This document shows positions 12,985 to 26,600 of a stretch of 64,000 bases of DNA, piece by piece; position 1 is the first letter of the stretch, and each line of letters begins with the position of its first letter. The notes under the pieces were generated by a model, which saw only the letters and a list, made by a program, of their open reading frames with translations, was not told the DNA's origin and made no database searches. Source of the DNA: Heterocephalus glaber. Its lineage: Eukaryota; Chordata; Mammalia; Rodentia; Bathyergidae. Position numbers and translations under genes: made by a program. The DNA lies in assembly GCF_000247695.1 (NCBI RefSeq), contig NW_004624743.1, positions 9,699,954-9,763,953 on the forward strand. Reading direction: 5' to 3'.

Positions 12985-13490
12985 AAGCTACAGTGGTGGT
13001 CAATCTCAACTGTGAACTTGAGTGGATTAGGACCTGCCTAGAAAATTGGTGAAGCACATTTCTGGGTGTGTCTGTGTGGGTGTGTCCAGACACAACTGGC
13101 ATGTGGATGGTCAGCACATTGAGGTAGAAGGCCTGCCTGAATGTGGGCAGCACTGTCCAATAAGCTGGACTTCAGCTTGGAACAAAAAGTGGAAGAGGGA
13201 AGCTTGCACACAAGCTGATTCTTCTTCATCCTGTGCATTTTTTGCATGGATGTCAGACTCCAGATTCTTCAGCCTCTGAATGTGGACTCCCACAAGCCTT
13301 TCTCCAGGGGACTTCTCAACCTTCAGCCTCAGACTGGGCTTCATCACTGGTCCCTGTTGTTCTGAGGCTCCCAGCTTCTTGAGTTTAGCAGCTACTGCTT
13401 TCCTCGGTCCTCCAGCCTGCTGCCAGCCACTGTGGGACTTCCAATCTCTGATTGTGTGAGCCAAGATAGTAAATCTCCTAAATGACTTTG
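12985..13490 (+). repeat. Ancient LTR-like repeat
   Basis: The text matches a common mammalian interspersed repeat with GTCAATCTCAACTGTGAACT, CTGGGTGTGTCTGTG, AATGTGGGCAGCACTGTCCA and repeated TTCTCAACCTTCAGCCTC-type units. The family name is not certain. The 117-codon minus-strand frame at 13111-13464 is a by-product. Confidence 0.6.
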
Positions 13491-13519
13491 TTCCCCTAGA
13501 AACCTGAATGCACTAACAC

Positions 13520-13817
13520 ACCTATTATCTTCCATACATCTCCTATTCACTTGCCCACAATTTACCACCCCTGGCTGAAATTCCCTGTCTTACCGTCTTG
13601 TCACACTTTTAGAATTTATCATTCTTTGTTGAAATGGTATATAAGCTCTCAGGCCTCTTCCTTCTGTGGGTCTTCATTTTACGTGCTTTCCATGTACATA
13701 TGAAAATATTAACAAAGTAAAACGTCTATGCTTTTCTCTTGTCCTTTGGCAGTGCAATTCTCAGGCCTAGGCACAGAACCTAAGAGGGGGAAGGAAAGAT
13801 TTTTCTTCCCTTACAGT
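13520..13817 (+). repeat. LTR fragment, probably class I ERV
   Basis: It has TATATAAGCTCTCAGGCC, a C/T-rich R region and the end phrase GAACCTAAGAGGGGGAAGG with TTTTTCTTCCCTTAC, as in several ERV1-type LTRs. Confidence 0.5.
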
Positions 13818-15862
13818 AACTGATCTTTTTCTTACCAATTTGTGGGTATTCTTCACACTTGCTTTTTCTTTTGTTATATAAGTTGTATTTTCTGCTAGTG
13901 TCTCTTTCCTTTATGGCATCTAAATTCTAACGCATTAATACTTTCATTGTAATTGTTCTTTTTGTTTCTGTATAAATCAGATCTTCCCTATCCTAAGGGA
14001 TACATGATTTTTTCTTTCAATGCACATGGAGTTCCAGTTTCAACATTTAGGTGTTTAATCCATTTGAAATTTATTTTTATAATGGCATAAGCCCCCCCCA
14101 TCAAAAAGTGTAATATTTATGGAATAGTCCATCTTTTATCTACTGATTTGAAATGCCTTATTTCTTAACTACTGATGGCTTATTAGGAGTTTTTGAGTTC
14201 TGTATTCTTTCTCATAGATTTGACATTTACTACTATGAACACTTCAAAACTTCATCTTAAACAGAAAATATCCTTATAAGAAATAAATGAAAATCTGCTA
14301 TTATAATAAGTATGAATCACAGATTGAAATAAATGTCCACTTTAATATTTATCACACAAGTGTTTACACTTCTTTGAAATTATGAGGACAATATGTGCAT
14401 GTCACATTCATATTACTATCCATATAAGAACAAATACACATAATCATTTATTCAACTATATCAGGATAACACACAAGGTTTTGTTTTAAACTTCTCAGTT
14501 AAAAGGAGACATCATGTAAGGAAAATGAATGTTCAAAGATTAATTACTAATAATGTTATTCCTAAATGTTTTACATTTCGACGACTTTGAATTATACTTA
14601 CATACTAATACTTCCAAAAATCATAAATTATAACAAGGGTCACTGTCAGGGTGAAAATATATATTTAAAAGTTATTTTTAAATATGTTATGCTTTAGCAT
14701 CATTTGATTTATTCTTGGCACATGTGGCTTCTTGGAAAGTAAAAATTCACTTTGCCAATTTTAAGTGTTGTGCAGGTACAAGAGAAAGAACACAGTTTAG
14801 GGGCAGACAGACTTGTGTTCAGTTACCAGCTTTGTCCCTAGTCCTGCTGTGTGAGGCTGCTTTATTACCTCTCAGTGCTGGGACAAGGGTTATATTAAAG
14901 AATGCATGCTCAAAATGTACAGCATGGGTACTCAATGATATCCTTCCTCCAATTTATTCTCATTCTATTCACATTGTAGCAACAGGAAAATATCTCAGTC
15001 TTATGTTGTATTATAATTTGAAAAATTGAAAAAATGAAGAATTAAAAAATAATGTCAATGTGTTCTGAAAAAAATTGCACTTTTAATAAATATGGAAATC
15101 CCTCAGCAGGAGTCAATGTTTCCTAATAAAACTTAATGCCTACTATACCCTGATTTTTAAAAAATTCCTAAAATATGATAAAATGGCCAGTGGTTAAGGA
15201 CTTTTGGTTTTCTTTTGTGCTACTAATATAAAAATAATGGCTATATTTAAGGCTCATTAAGTGATTGTAGTTGCCCTGAACCAAATCTATATTCTGGATG
15301 TTGCACTATCAGATGAAACCGACCAACTGCCTTGAGTGACTGTTCCAGAGAATTCTCATGGGATTCTGTATTTGAAACAATCACGGCCTCCTATCTGACT
15401 CTATAAAGGTTCCTCAGGTGGCATGTGGCAGTTCAGCACATCTATCATTAGGGATGACTCGTATACACAATCACAAACCAATCTTTCTCATGCTGAATAC
15501 ATGGTGCTTGGAACAACAGGGATTCCTAAAATTTAAATTTATACTGTCACAAGGAATAAACTATACAGTAATTCTTAATTCCCTATTCTTGAGTCTTTTT
15601 GTTTCCTACCTTGACACTGAACAAATCCTTGTTCTATTTCTGACTATTTCTCCAGAATATTTTTGTCTAACCAAACTTCACACTCATCCCTTTATGCACC
15701 TTACACGCATGTATTTTTACATTAAATTTTACTTGCATATATAACCACTCATATTTTGTGTGCCTTCAACGTCCAGCTATAATGTCTCTGACTTTTGAAG
15801 TTTCCACAGTGTTTATCGCAGTGCTGTGCCTGTATGTATGTGGCTATGCATATATGTACGTG

Positions 15863-15899
<37 letters not shown>

Positions 15900-16099
15900 A
15901 AGTGAATTTTAAAAACCTAAAGAATCCAGGTGACTGTAGGGTAGAAAAAGTTACATAATTTGACAGAAATCAAAATTGTTGGACCTTCCTAATACCGAAA
16001 AATCTAATTTCCAAAGCTGTATTATTTGGTTTTAGACATGTCAATAATAGAAAAGTAGTGGAAAAACTGTTTAAAAAACTTTTCTGAAATATTCCAAAA
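13818..16099. other. AT-rich DNA downstream of MBLAC2, nothing recognised
   Basis: No gene or repeat apart from a GT microsatellite was seen. Part of this could still be MBLAC2 3' UTR if a distal polyadenylation site is used. Confidence 0.4.
15865..15896 (+). repeat. (GT)n microsatellite
   Basis: About 16 perfect GT units. Confidence 0.95.
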
Positions 16100-17259
16100 A
16101 GGATTTTTAAATAAATTATTATTAAGAGCACCAACCTAAAACATTTTACTAAGTAATAATTTAACTTTTCCTATGATTCTGTGAATGCAGACTTGTTTTC
16201 ATTTGAGACAAAGAATATTGAACAGGAAGAGGTGCTGTGAATCAGGATAAGAAAGGCAATTCACTCTGAGTCAATATTTAATACACACTCTGCAATTAAT
16301 TTGAAAATCCTTTCGTGATACATATAAGTGTTAAGTAAAAGAATGGTTTATATCAAGATGTCATAGATTTCTATAGTTCTGTAAAACATGATACAATACT
16401 GAAGTTGCTATTTAACAAGAGAAATTTTGTTTATAGTAAGCTGTTAATATTAAAATAGGATATAATAAAAAATTATTCTCAATATGTATATTTTCAAATT
16501 TGCCTGACAGTGTCCTTTTGAGAAATCCGATAATATGCAACTAGATTACATATATTTGAGTTTTACTTTTAGCATTGAAAATATTACTTACATAACAGAC
16601 AACAATATATAAGTAGCCTTTTACTGAAGCATTCTGCGATTTATATTTAAAGCTTTGCAATAAAACAAAATTTATTATATTTTTCATGAGTTAAATTACA
16701 CAGTATATAATGTATGCTATAATTACATAAATAATAAATTAAAGGAAGCATTAAAAATTGAGGACCATACCATGGGATGTTTGACTTGTCACTCTGTTAG
16801 TTTATTTGTTAGCACTGAGTTCTAATGTGTATCTTGAACCCAAGGAACTTTGTCTTTAAATAATAAACAAAAAAACCGAGTTTAGAGTGTAAGTGTAAAA
16901 TTCCATATGACTTTTTTCCTAAGTGACCTAGGAAATAATAAAAGTGGGCAAGAAAAATTATTTTACTTGCTATAAAATGCCTTCTTGCTTTTCTACGTTC
17001 TCTTATGGCATTTTTGGAGCAAATATTACAAAATTACAGCTTTGGCAAATTATAAGCTTATTTAAGTGGTTTCTTACTTGAAAAAAGAAAAACACTGACT
17101 TTTCCTTTTTTTGGCTTATCATTCTCAATCTTTTCTCCTGTAGCACACAATAGCGGTATAAATGCACTTCTTGAAATGCTCATGTTAACCATTTTAAACA
17201 GCACAAAATGAAATGGGTTAACTTATATGGTTAATAGAAATAGAGCACCAGTGTCGATA
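16100..17259 (-). other. MBLAC2: Probable 3' UTR of MBLAC2 (extent uncertain)
   Basis: This AT-rich stretch follows the MBLAC2 stop codon on the minus strand and contains no repeat I recognise, which fits a retained 3' UTR. Minus-strand AATAAA signals are present at 16801-16806 and 16671-16676, and another further out at 14447-14452. Which one is used cannot be told from the sequence. The left boundary given is arbitrary. Confidence 0.4.
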
Positions 17260-17645
17260 CTAGGGTGAGGTCCTCGAATTTGTTACACGTAGGGCTAAAC
17301 TTGCAAGAGATCGCATGGCAAAAGTAGATACTTTGTGACATATGCCAGCTTTCGAAATATAGTTAGAAGCCAATCGAAAAAGCCTTTCTGCACCAAAGGT
17401 ATTAAAGTGCCCAGGAAGCACCTTCTCAACCAGGCCTCGGTCCACTAACTCTATCAGACGTTCACAGGTGCCCACGTAGTCGCTTATCCTGCTGTACGGG
17501 AGCCAGTCAATCAGCGAGCCGTCATAGACCACATCCCCACTGAAGAGAATCTTCCGATCTTTGTCATGTAAGCAAATGCTGCCCCTGGAGTGGCCCGGCA
17601 TGTGCATGACCGTGAGCTGTCTGTCGCCGAGGTTGAGTACGTCGC
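17260..17645 (-). CDS. MBLAC2: MBLAC2 coding exon 2 (terminal)
   Basis: It encodes the end of codon 152 through residue 279 and the stop at 17262-17260. The acceptor on the minus strand is a T-rich tract ending CTGTAG just before 17645. It carries the remaining metal ligands (H170 in HMPGHSRG, D189 in [10 protein letters not shown]231 in LPGHFNTFG) and Cys254. The protein ends in NSRTSP, as in other mammals. Confidence 0.95.
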
Positions 17646-20600
17646 CTACAGACAGAAACAGAGTCCACAGATAAATGTGATGCATACTTGATTCCCATCA
17701 CTTACGCAACAGAAGTATGTTAAACAGCTCAAAGACATTAGGAAGAACAACGTTCATTTTATTACAAAAATAGCAAATTTCTTAACAATGACTTAAAAAC
17801 AAGTAGCCTATATTTTATTCTCTTATTTGCTAGACCAGTGTTTGTCAAAGTGAGTAATGTAGAACACTATTTCTGCACTGTTATGATTATAAACGAATGA
17901 TTGAAAAAATTTTGGGAACTCTTGCTTCAAAGAAAATTAAATAGCTTACTTTTCTGTAAGACTTCTAAGAGCTTTTAATATAACAATGGACATTGTACAT
18001 GTACATAAGGTAAATATAGTCGTATAATTTCACAAACTTACTTTGCAGAGCATCTATTTTCCCACTATCCTGTTGGCAAAACCATGAATCATGCTCTAGT
18101 GAACTGTATTAGATTTTCCCCTTGCTGCGTCACGCTGTGGGAATCAAGGCTCCAGGAACTGGTACACAGCATGATGCTCTGGCTGATGCTGTTGCTGTGA
18201 GTAATACATTATTCCTTGTTTCTGAGCAGGAACCCTCAGTCCTCCATCAGAATCCACTGAACTGTGGTAGGTTGCTTTGCTAACTTTCAAGTAGGGTAAA
18301 ATCTCAGGCTCATAAAGGTTACTGACAGTGGGAGGAAATGGAGCAACATGTATAAAAAACTGCTGTTTCACTAGAATTAAACCAGCCTAATTTGAACTAA
18401 ATAATGATGTATTAAAAGATACATATTATAATCTCCAGTGCAAACACATCACTGGAAGAAAATCAACTATATAGCTAAAAAGTTAATAGATGGGGCTGAG
18501 GATGTTTCTCAGTGATAGAGCACTTATCTAGCATGCACGAGGCCCTAGATTCAATAACCTAGCAATGAAAATGGAAAGAAAGAAAAAAGAAACAAAGGAA
18601 GGGAGGGAGGGAGGGAGGGAAGAAGGGAGAGAAAGAAAATTTGTGGAGGAATTAAATAAATAGTATAATAATCAGGATTTGTTAACCATCAAATGAAAAC
18701 AATAAATAAGTAACAGAGGGATAAAAATGAAGAAATGAGATATAACAAATAAAACAGGTCAAAATCCAACCATATCAATAATTATATTAAATATGAATGA
18801 ATGAGATAAACACTAATCACAGACTGGATTAAAAAGAAAGAAATATGGAGTTAATAAGAGAAATTACAAGGTCAAAGACAAAGAGGCTGAAAAATTTATA
18901 TCACAAATATTAATGATAAGGGAACTAAAGTGACTCTATTAATGTACGACAAAATAGGATTTTACATAAGGAATTGAAGAGGAAAATTTGTATGAAGATA
19001 TGTTAGGTAAATTCATTTAAAAATTATAAAAATATATTCACCTAAAACAGAACAAGTGTGTGAAGGAAAAACTAACATAACTGAAATAAGGATAAATAAC
19101 TATACTTGGAGAAATTTCTGGAAATGAAAATGAAAATGAAAATGTGTGCACATAAAGATTTGTATGCAAGCGTTACGGCGGAATCATTTATAACAGCCCC
19201 CAATTCGCAAGATTTAAATTCCCTCACCAGAGAAAAACGTTCTACCCATAAAGTGGAATATGTTGTGGTTTATATCTGGATGTCCCCCTAAGCCTCACGA
19301 GCTCAGAGGTGGGGCTTCTGAAAGGTGACTGACTGGCTTGTGGGAGCGCTCTTGCTAACCGTGATGTTAGGAGACCGGGTCTGGCCGGAAGAGGTAAGGC
19401 AGAGGGCGTGTGACTGGAAGGGAGTTAGCTCCTCTCCCACTTCCGCCCTTCATTCTTTCTGCTTCCCTTCCGCCATGCCATGAGCATCTCTTCTCCACCA
19501 TGCCCCTCTGCCGTCCTCTTCTTTCTTTGGATCTTGCCAACACTGAATTGAATTGTGAGCCAAAATAAACCTCTCCTCGTTTAAATTGTGGGTGGCGGCT
19601 ATACTGTCCCGATAATGAGAAAGTGACTGAGACCAAAGTTTCTCGAAAACAGAAAGGAGTTATTAATACCTGCAATGACACAGACGAATCTCCAAAACAC
19701 AACGTGCCAGTGGGAAGAAGGAAGACACAGAAGACTGAACACCACGATTCCATTTACAGAAACTTTTCAGAAAACCAAAACTAGAGTGACACAAAATCGA
19801 TCATTAAAACTCTAGTGATACAGAACAGATCATGAGGCCAGGGGTGGGAACAGGGATAGTGGCAAAGGAACAGGAGGGAACTCTTTGGGGTGATGAAACT
19901 CTTCAATCTTGATTGTGGTTTTGGTTGCATTTATGCAGACCTTTCCTAAAAATCATCAAACTATGCACTTAAAATGGGTATATTTCATAGAATAAAATAC
20001 CATAACGAGGCTGTTAAGAAATAATTAGTGGAAACAACCCAAATATACATCAACTAATGAATAAATAACATATGGTGCATGTTCATAAAATGGAATATTT
20101 GGCAGTAAAGAGAGATGAAATACTATTTCATCCTCCAATATGCATAAGCCTTGCAGTCATTTTGAAATCAAGCACAAGGATCCATACACTGTACAGTTCT
20201 ACTTATCCAAATGTCCAGAATAGAAATCTCTAGGGTGGGGTGGGGCACAGAGAGGTTGGAGGGTTACTGCTGATGGGGACAGTGGTGGCCAAGTGGTATG
20301 GGGTTTCCTTTGGAAGTAGCAGAAATATTCTAAAGTTGGTTTTGGTGACAGATGCACATCACTGTGGATATATTAAAAGCCACTGACTTAGACAACGTTA
20401 AATGGGTGAATTGTAATAGTTATAATAATATATATAATACTTCAAATACATTTCCTAAATGTGCTGGGTACTTCTGGCTTCTGCTTTGCAACCCCAGTGA
20501 ATTCACATTCTTTCATCTCTCAATTAAGAAGTAAAGAAATCCTGTGTTGGTGAACATCATTAATACAAAAAATAATTACCAGAAGCAGGGACCAAAATTT

Positions 20601-23600
20601 TATAGTAAACAGTGGGAAACAGTTTGGTTGGAATTTCATTTTTAAGAGTTATTATATTGAATCATGGATTCTTATCAATAAAGAGCCTTTTTGGTAGCTG
20701 ATAAGCAATTTTGCTCATGGTTCCAAGAGTAATCTACTAATACTGAAGCCTATACTTTGATATTTTCTTCTCATATAAAGACTCCTTTGGACAAAAACAT
20801 CCAGGGCCTTCCTCAGTTTTCCTAAGAGTCTTTCTAGATGTCAGATTTCTAATGATTTGCTTCTGAAGTACATCTGTACTTTTATCCATATCACTTTTTC
20901 TTCTGCATCTAATTTGTCTCTACAGCCGTTCTGGTCAAAGTACGATCTCAGGATCAGTATGACCAGCAGCAGCAGCAGCAGCGGCAGCAGCAGCAGCAGA
21001 GGAAGAGCTTTCCAGGTGTTTTTCATACATGCTATAGTTTGAAAAGCAAATCAAAGCTGGATCTCTAGGGTTTACCTGACAGTAAGAATCACCTGCAAGG
21101 CTTGTTAAGCAAACATTCCTAGCCCCACTTCGGATTCATCTCTGGAATCTGTACGCTGAACAAGAAACTAAAACAATTCTCATTATCAGCAAATTTGTGA
21201 AGCAATGAATGGTACCAAATGTTTTCAAACTTCAGGGTGCCTCAGAATTGCTCTTAGGACTTGTTACAACACAGATTGCTGGGTCCTACTCCCGGTTTCT
21301 GTCTTGGTGGGTGCAGGGTAGTGTCCAAGAACCTGCATTTCTGACAAGTTTCAGCCAGCACCGAGGCTGGATCACACTATTAGAACTGGTCTGAGATCAC
21401 TGACTGTGCTGTGTTGACATCATGTGGAGAAGGATGACGTAGAAGCAGCATACCACCAAGACTGTATAAGCGTCTATGCAATGTTCTATAAAATACATCA
21501 GAGTTCACAAGTCATGGCATGTAGACACACTGCATCAGAATCACCTCAGGACTCTGTTAACAATATGGCTTCCTTTGCCCCACACCAGTCATACACCATC
21601 CAAAATTTTGGGTATGAGGGCCTAGAAATTGCTATTTTTTAACAAGCTCCCCAAATGGTTGTTTTTGCACAGGCAACACAGTCATATCTAGCGACTTGTC
21701 TACACGATTCTGAGCAATGTGTAACCACAGGCCCAAAGGCTCTAAAAGAACTCCATTCTGCTACTCCAAGGACAACAGACCAAGAAGATTGTTGTGGGAG
21801 CCATTGTGAGACATGTGTCAAAGCCCAGGTGTCTGAGGACTCCTGGAAGACATGACCCCATTGTTTAGCACAGGCACATGACTGGCTTCCTCATGTAACA
21901 ATGAATTAACATAGACAGCCACAGATGTGCAACACAGCCATGCAAGGACACACAGATGTTTTGTCTCAGTATGTGATAATGGCCAATGTAAGCGCTGTCT
22001 AATAAAGAGCTCTGTTGTTGCTTTGGCCAATGTCTGCTCCACATGCCTTCTCTTTGGGGATCTCACCCGAAAAAAATACCCCTTCAGGCTCCCTGTAACC
22101 TGGAGACTTGGCATAGTCCACAGGATGTGGAGGTGAGTGTCCCCACGGCATCTGTGAAAGTAGTGCCTGACAATAAGGTAGAACTCCAGGGAGCTGCTGA
22201 CATGAGCCCCCCCAGCCTTGCTCTGGTTGCCGATAGCTACCTTCTTGGCAAGTTGGAAACCTCCAGAGGACTGGGAGATGGTCTGCCTGACAACTGGAGA
22301 TGTTTTAGGGGGTTTGGAAACATTGGAAACACAGATTCCTCTTCCCCACTGTGAATCAGCAGGGGCAGATGGCTTAGTTGTTTTTTACTCTCTTCCGCTT
22401 TGTGAGGCAGGAAGTGAAAGATCTTGTCCGGTAGGTGGACCAATTGCAAGGAACACAGGAGAGCCTGGACCAATGTCTGGCCACTGCGGAGGTCATGTTG
22501 AAGGGCAGAGGGCACTGCCACCTCCCGGAGCATAAGTCCCAATCACTAGGAGGGTCCTTTAATGCGGTAGGCAAGGCCCACTATCCAACAAGAGGTGAAA
22601 ATAGAGGAGCCCTTGGCCCAAGGTGGGGAACCAAAGGGAGCACCCAGATCTACCTGCCACACAACATACACGACCTAATAGCTCTGGAATAGTGGGAGCT
22701 GGCAAAACAAAGCAAAGGGTGGGTGAGATACTGCCTACATGGCTGCTGTGGCTATGAGACGAAGGAGCTGATGAGACAGAGTTAAACCGATAGGAGATGG
22801 CCCAATTAGCTAGCATAGCTGGCAACCCCTCCATACACTGCATTTTGCAGGGTGCACAGAGATTGGTCCATGCTAAATTGGCTGACGGCAGCAGCCCATT
22901 TGGTTTGGCAAACCCAAGTGACTTGCCAGAGCAAGTCACTAAATGGACAACTACCTGGACTAGGTAGGTATGCTGTGAGAAATGGGCATGCGACAGATGA
23001 TATTTGCTGTCCGATGTTGCAGCCCTGATGAGGAACTGTTCACACTGCCCATGAAAGATCTGATCCTCGCCAGTGGCCTGGCCAACAAACACGATGGCAG
23101 CCCTGCTGGTGCCTTTCATGGACTGCCCGATTCAGTAGATGCCTTGGTGTGTTTGGGTGATGTAGAAATGAAGCACCAGGGTAAGGCAAGACCTATAAAA
23201 ACCCAGCCACCAAAGGAGAAGAAACGAGCAGCCTCAGGCTGAACAGGACCAACCTGGCAGGGACAGGCACTTGGTCCGTTAAAGGTAAGCCAATGCCAAA
23301 TCTGGGCAGACCTGATCGCAGCTGGCTTAGCGGCAAATAAGACAGATTGCATGCCTGTGCAAGAATGATGGGGCAGCAGACTATGGAAGTGTAGACTAGG
23401 TACCCAACAGAGGGCTGGGTAGACACAGTGATGTCTCGTTCCAGGAGCCAAGTGGCCCAAGCCTCCACCCTGGCTTGAGGAGGAACATGTCTATAGCACA
23501 AAGCCTCCCTTTTGGCCAGCCTGTTGGTGGCCAAACTGGTGGCGGTTCTGGGACCCGTGACATACACTGCCCAAGAAACCATACAGGATGATGGACTACA

Positions 23601-26600
23601 GGTTATGATCCCTACCCCTGTGTGGAAGGGAAAGAGGGACCACCAGCTGAGGCCTGGTATACTGATGGGTCCACTCATGGCACAACCCTGCAATGGATGG
23701 CAGTTGCTGAACAGCCTGGTATGGAAACATTCTGATTTGAAATTGGAACAGGCAAGTTGAGTCAATGGGCAGGGTTGCGAATGGTATGGATACAAGTCAC
23801 ACATGAGAACAAACCTCTGCATGTTTGTACAGACAGCTGTGCTATATTCCAAGGGCTGATGCTTTGGTTACTGACCTGGGCCACCCAAAATTGGCAGATG
23901 GAACATCGACCCCTTTGGGGCACTAAAGTACGGTGAGATTTATGGGAGCGTGGCCAGACTGTAACACATGTGGTATTCCATGTGCCAGAGCATAGGTCTC
24001 TCCTCTCCCCAGGGAATGATCTGTCAGACACCTTGCCAAGGGTAGCTGCCCTCCGAGGGCCACCCTCAGTGATGGCACCAGGGCTCCAAAAGAAATTGGG
24101 ACATGTAGGGCCCCACACCATGCAAGCTGTAGTAAGAGATGGCACTTGGAGTTGACTTCCAGAGGCAAGAGCAGCAAGGAAGGCATACCTTCAACATGCT
24201 CCTCAGACGAGGAGGGTGCCCATGAAACTGGATGCAATACCTCGAGCACCTCACCCCCTGCCAATGCCAGATGGATTGTATCAGGCCTCTGCCTCTCTCA
24301 CAGGAACACAAGTATTCTCTGACTGTTGTGGTTATTGCCGTGGGCGTAGACTTTGCCTATCCCATGCCCTCTGCTGCCTAGGCCCATACCATTAAGGCAT
24401 TACAGTGGTTGACTGCAGCACATGGATGCAGCTAGGAATCACATCCAACTGGGGAACCCATTTTACAGCTGCAACAGTGGGCCAAAGACAATGACATTAC
24501 CTGGCACTTTCATGGCCCTACCACCCACAAGCTGCTGGTATGATTGAGAGGTATAATGGGCTCTTGAAAACCAAGCTGGTCTATTTAGCTCCAAAGTTTA
24601 TTGGATGGGTGTAGGTCTTACCACAGGCTGTTCAATTGCTCAGTGACCAGCCCCGGTGTATGCGTGACTGCCCACTGGATCACCTTCTGAAAGCACAGCG
24701 ACTCAACTGCACATTCGACTGCCAGAACAAAGTCCTAAGACGGTAAAGGAGGCTATAATCGTCCCCTCTGCTGGAGCCTATGCAGCAATGGACTTAGGAA
24801 TGGCCCACAGACACCCTACTAGGTGTGCCTCTCGGAGCCCTGGGGAGAGGGAGAACATGTTATAGAGGTGCAACCCTGGATTTCAACATGGCCCCTGGAG
24901 GCCTTAGTGCACTCCCCACCTGACGCCGGGGCCATCCTCCTGAAGAGAAGTGACATTACGGCAGCATAGCCTACTGTCCCGGGGATGATAAGACTTGGTG
25001 GGCTCCAACTCCCTTGCCGCCAGTGGCAATGGGGACCCAGGTCTGGTATTCTAAACCAGGAGGCAGAGTGGTCCTGGCCACCATCCTATCATGGATGAAC
25101 ATGTGGCCTGCATCCTCCCTGAAAGGAGAGACTTCCCTTTGGTAGTTTCCCTTTCTTCCCTATCCTTCCGACCAAGATGAATCAAGCCAACAGCATTGTC
25201 TCCTGAGCACACACATTTGCTCATGTGTACCAGCACTCACACTGCTGGGTGTGCACTGAACTCCCCACAGACATGGTCGAGGGCCTTCTGTGGAGAATTA
25301 TGCCGGCATCCCTGCTCAATTGGACAGACTGGCGACAACAAAACCAGGCTAGACTCACCTGGGGTCAACACCACCAGGTTATCAAGGTGCTGGTCCAAAA
25401 AAGCACAATCACCCCACGAGGACTGGGATCTATGATGTATAACAGCTGGGGGCAGATGACAGGGGAACCAAGTAATGTTGCTAGATGTCACCCCATTGTG
25501 TACTGAACAGGTCAATGCGTGGGTAATTGCACAGTGGGATGGATACCACTGAACTTGTGTAAAAACACACAATGGGTGAATGACACAAATGTCCGGTGGG
25601 ATGGCCATAAGATCATAGGTACAGTGCCCACTAATTGGTCCACTGTGGATGCCTTATGGGTCTATGGCACTGCTGGTTGGCCGTACTTCCCCATGCACTA
25701 GAAGAGGTGCTGCACCTGGGGGTTTCCCTATATTAAGGGCATTATCAGGCCCACTCTCAGACACACCCCACAACTGGGATGCTGTGTATCACACATGGCA
25801 CCGAGCTAAACAGATGGGCTGATGATTCTATTCTATGGCAACGACACCGGGGCGTGGTCTATAGACCTAGCCCTCCAGGTCGAAGCTCTGGCTCAACACA
25901 TGGCTCTGAATATCATGCACCCATCTCTGCTGTTGCTCATGGATGAAACGTCCCAGACGAAAAAGGTGGTGTCACAGAACCACATGACTCGGGACTTGCT
26001 GAACGCAGCTCAAAGAGGCACTTGTGCCTTCCTGTATGCAGAATGTTGCATTTTTATTCCTGACCACCAGACTTAAATACAAGAGGCCTGGCCAGAAACG
26101 GATACAGAGGTATCCACCATCCAGACCTTGCAACAAGACCCCCTGACCCAAAATCTCTAGGATCCACTTGGCACTGGGTGGCTCTCAATGGTGCTGTGAT
26201 AACCATTCATGGTTATATAATACTGTATCGTTGTTGTGGACTCTGGGCACAAGGGTCAGCCCTGTGCACCACTCACAAGAAAAGGTAACCTCTCGATCTT
26301 TGAGGGGGTGAGATATGGGAGCCGTTGCAAGATATGTCAGTGAAAGCCCAGGCGTCTGAGGACTTCGGAAGACATGACCCTGTCATTTAGTGCAGGCACA
26401 TGACTAGCTTCCTTATACAAAAATGAATCAGCATAGACAACCACATATGTGCAACACAGCCATGCAAGGACACAAAGCTGTCATAGCTCACTATGTGATA
26501 ACAGCCACTGTAAGTGCCGTGCAACAAAGAGCTTTATTATTGTTTTGGCCAGTGACTGCTCCACGTGCCTTCTTCTCTGGGGATCTCACCTGAAAAAACA

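Noticed and set aside
13111..13464. 117-codon minus-strand open frame
   Set aside because: It lies entirely inside an ancient LTR-like repeat.
18570..18640. Possible CRISPR-like or tandem array
   Set aside because: It is a simple GAAA/GGGA microsatellite grown from a SINE tail; no spaced repeats exist in the window.
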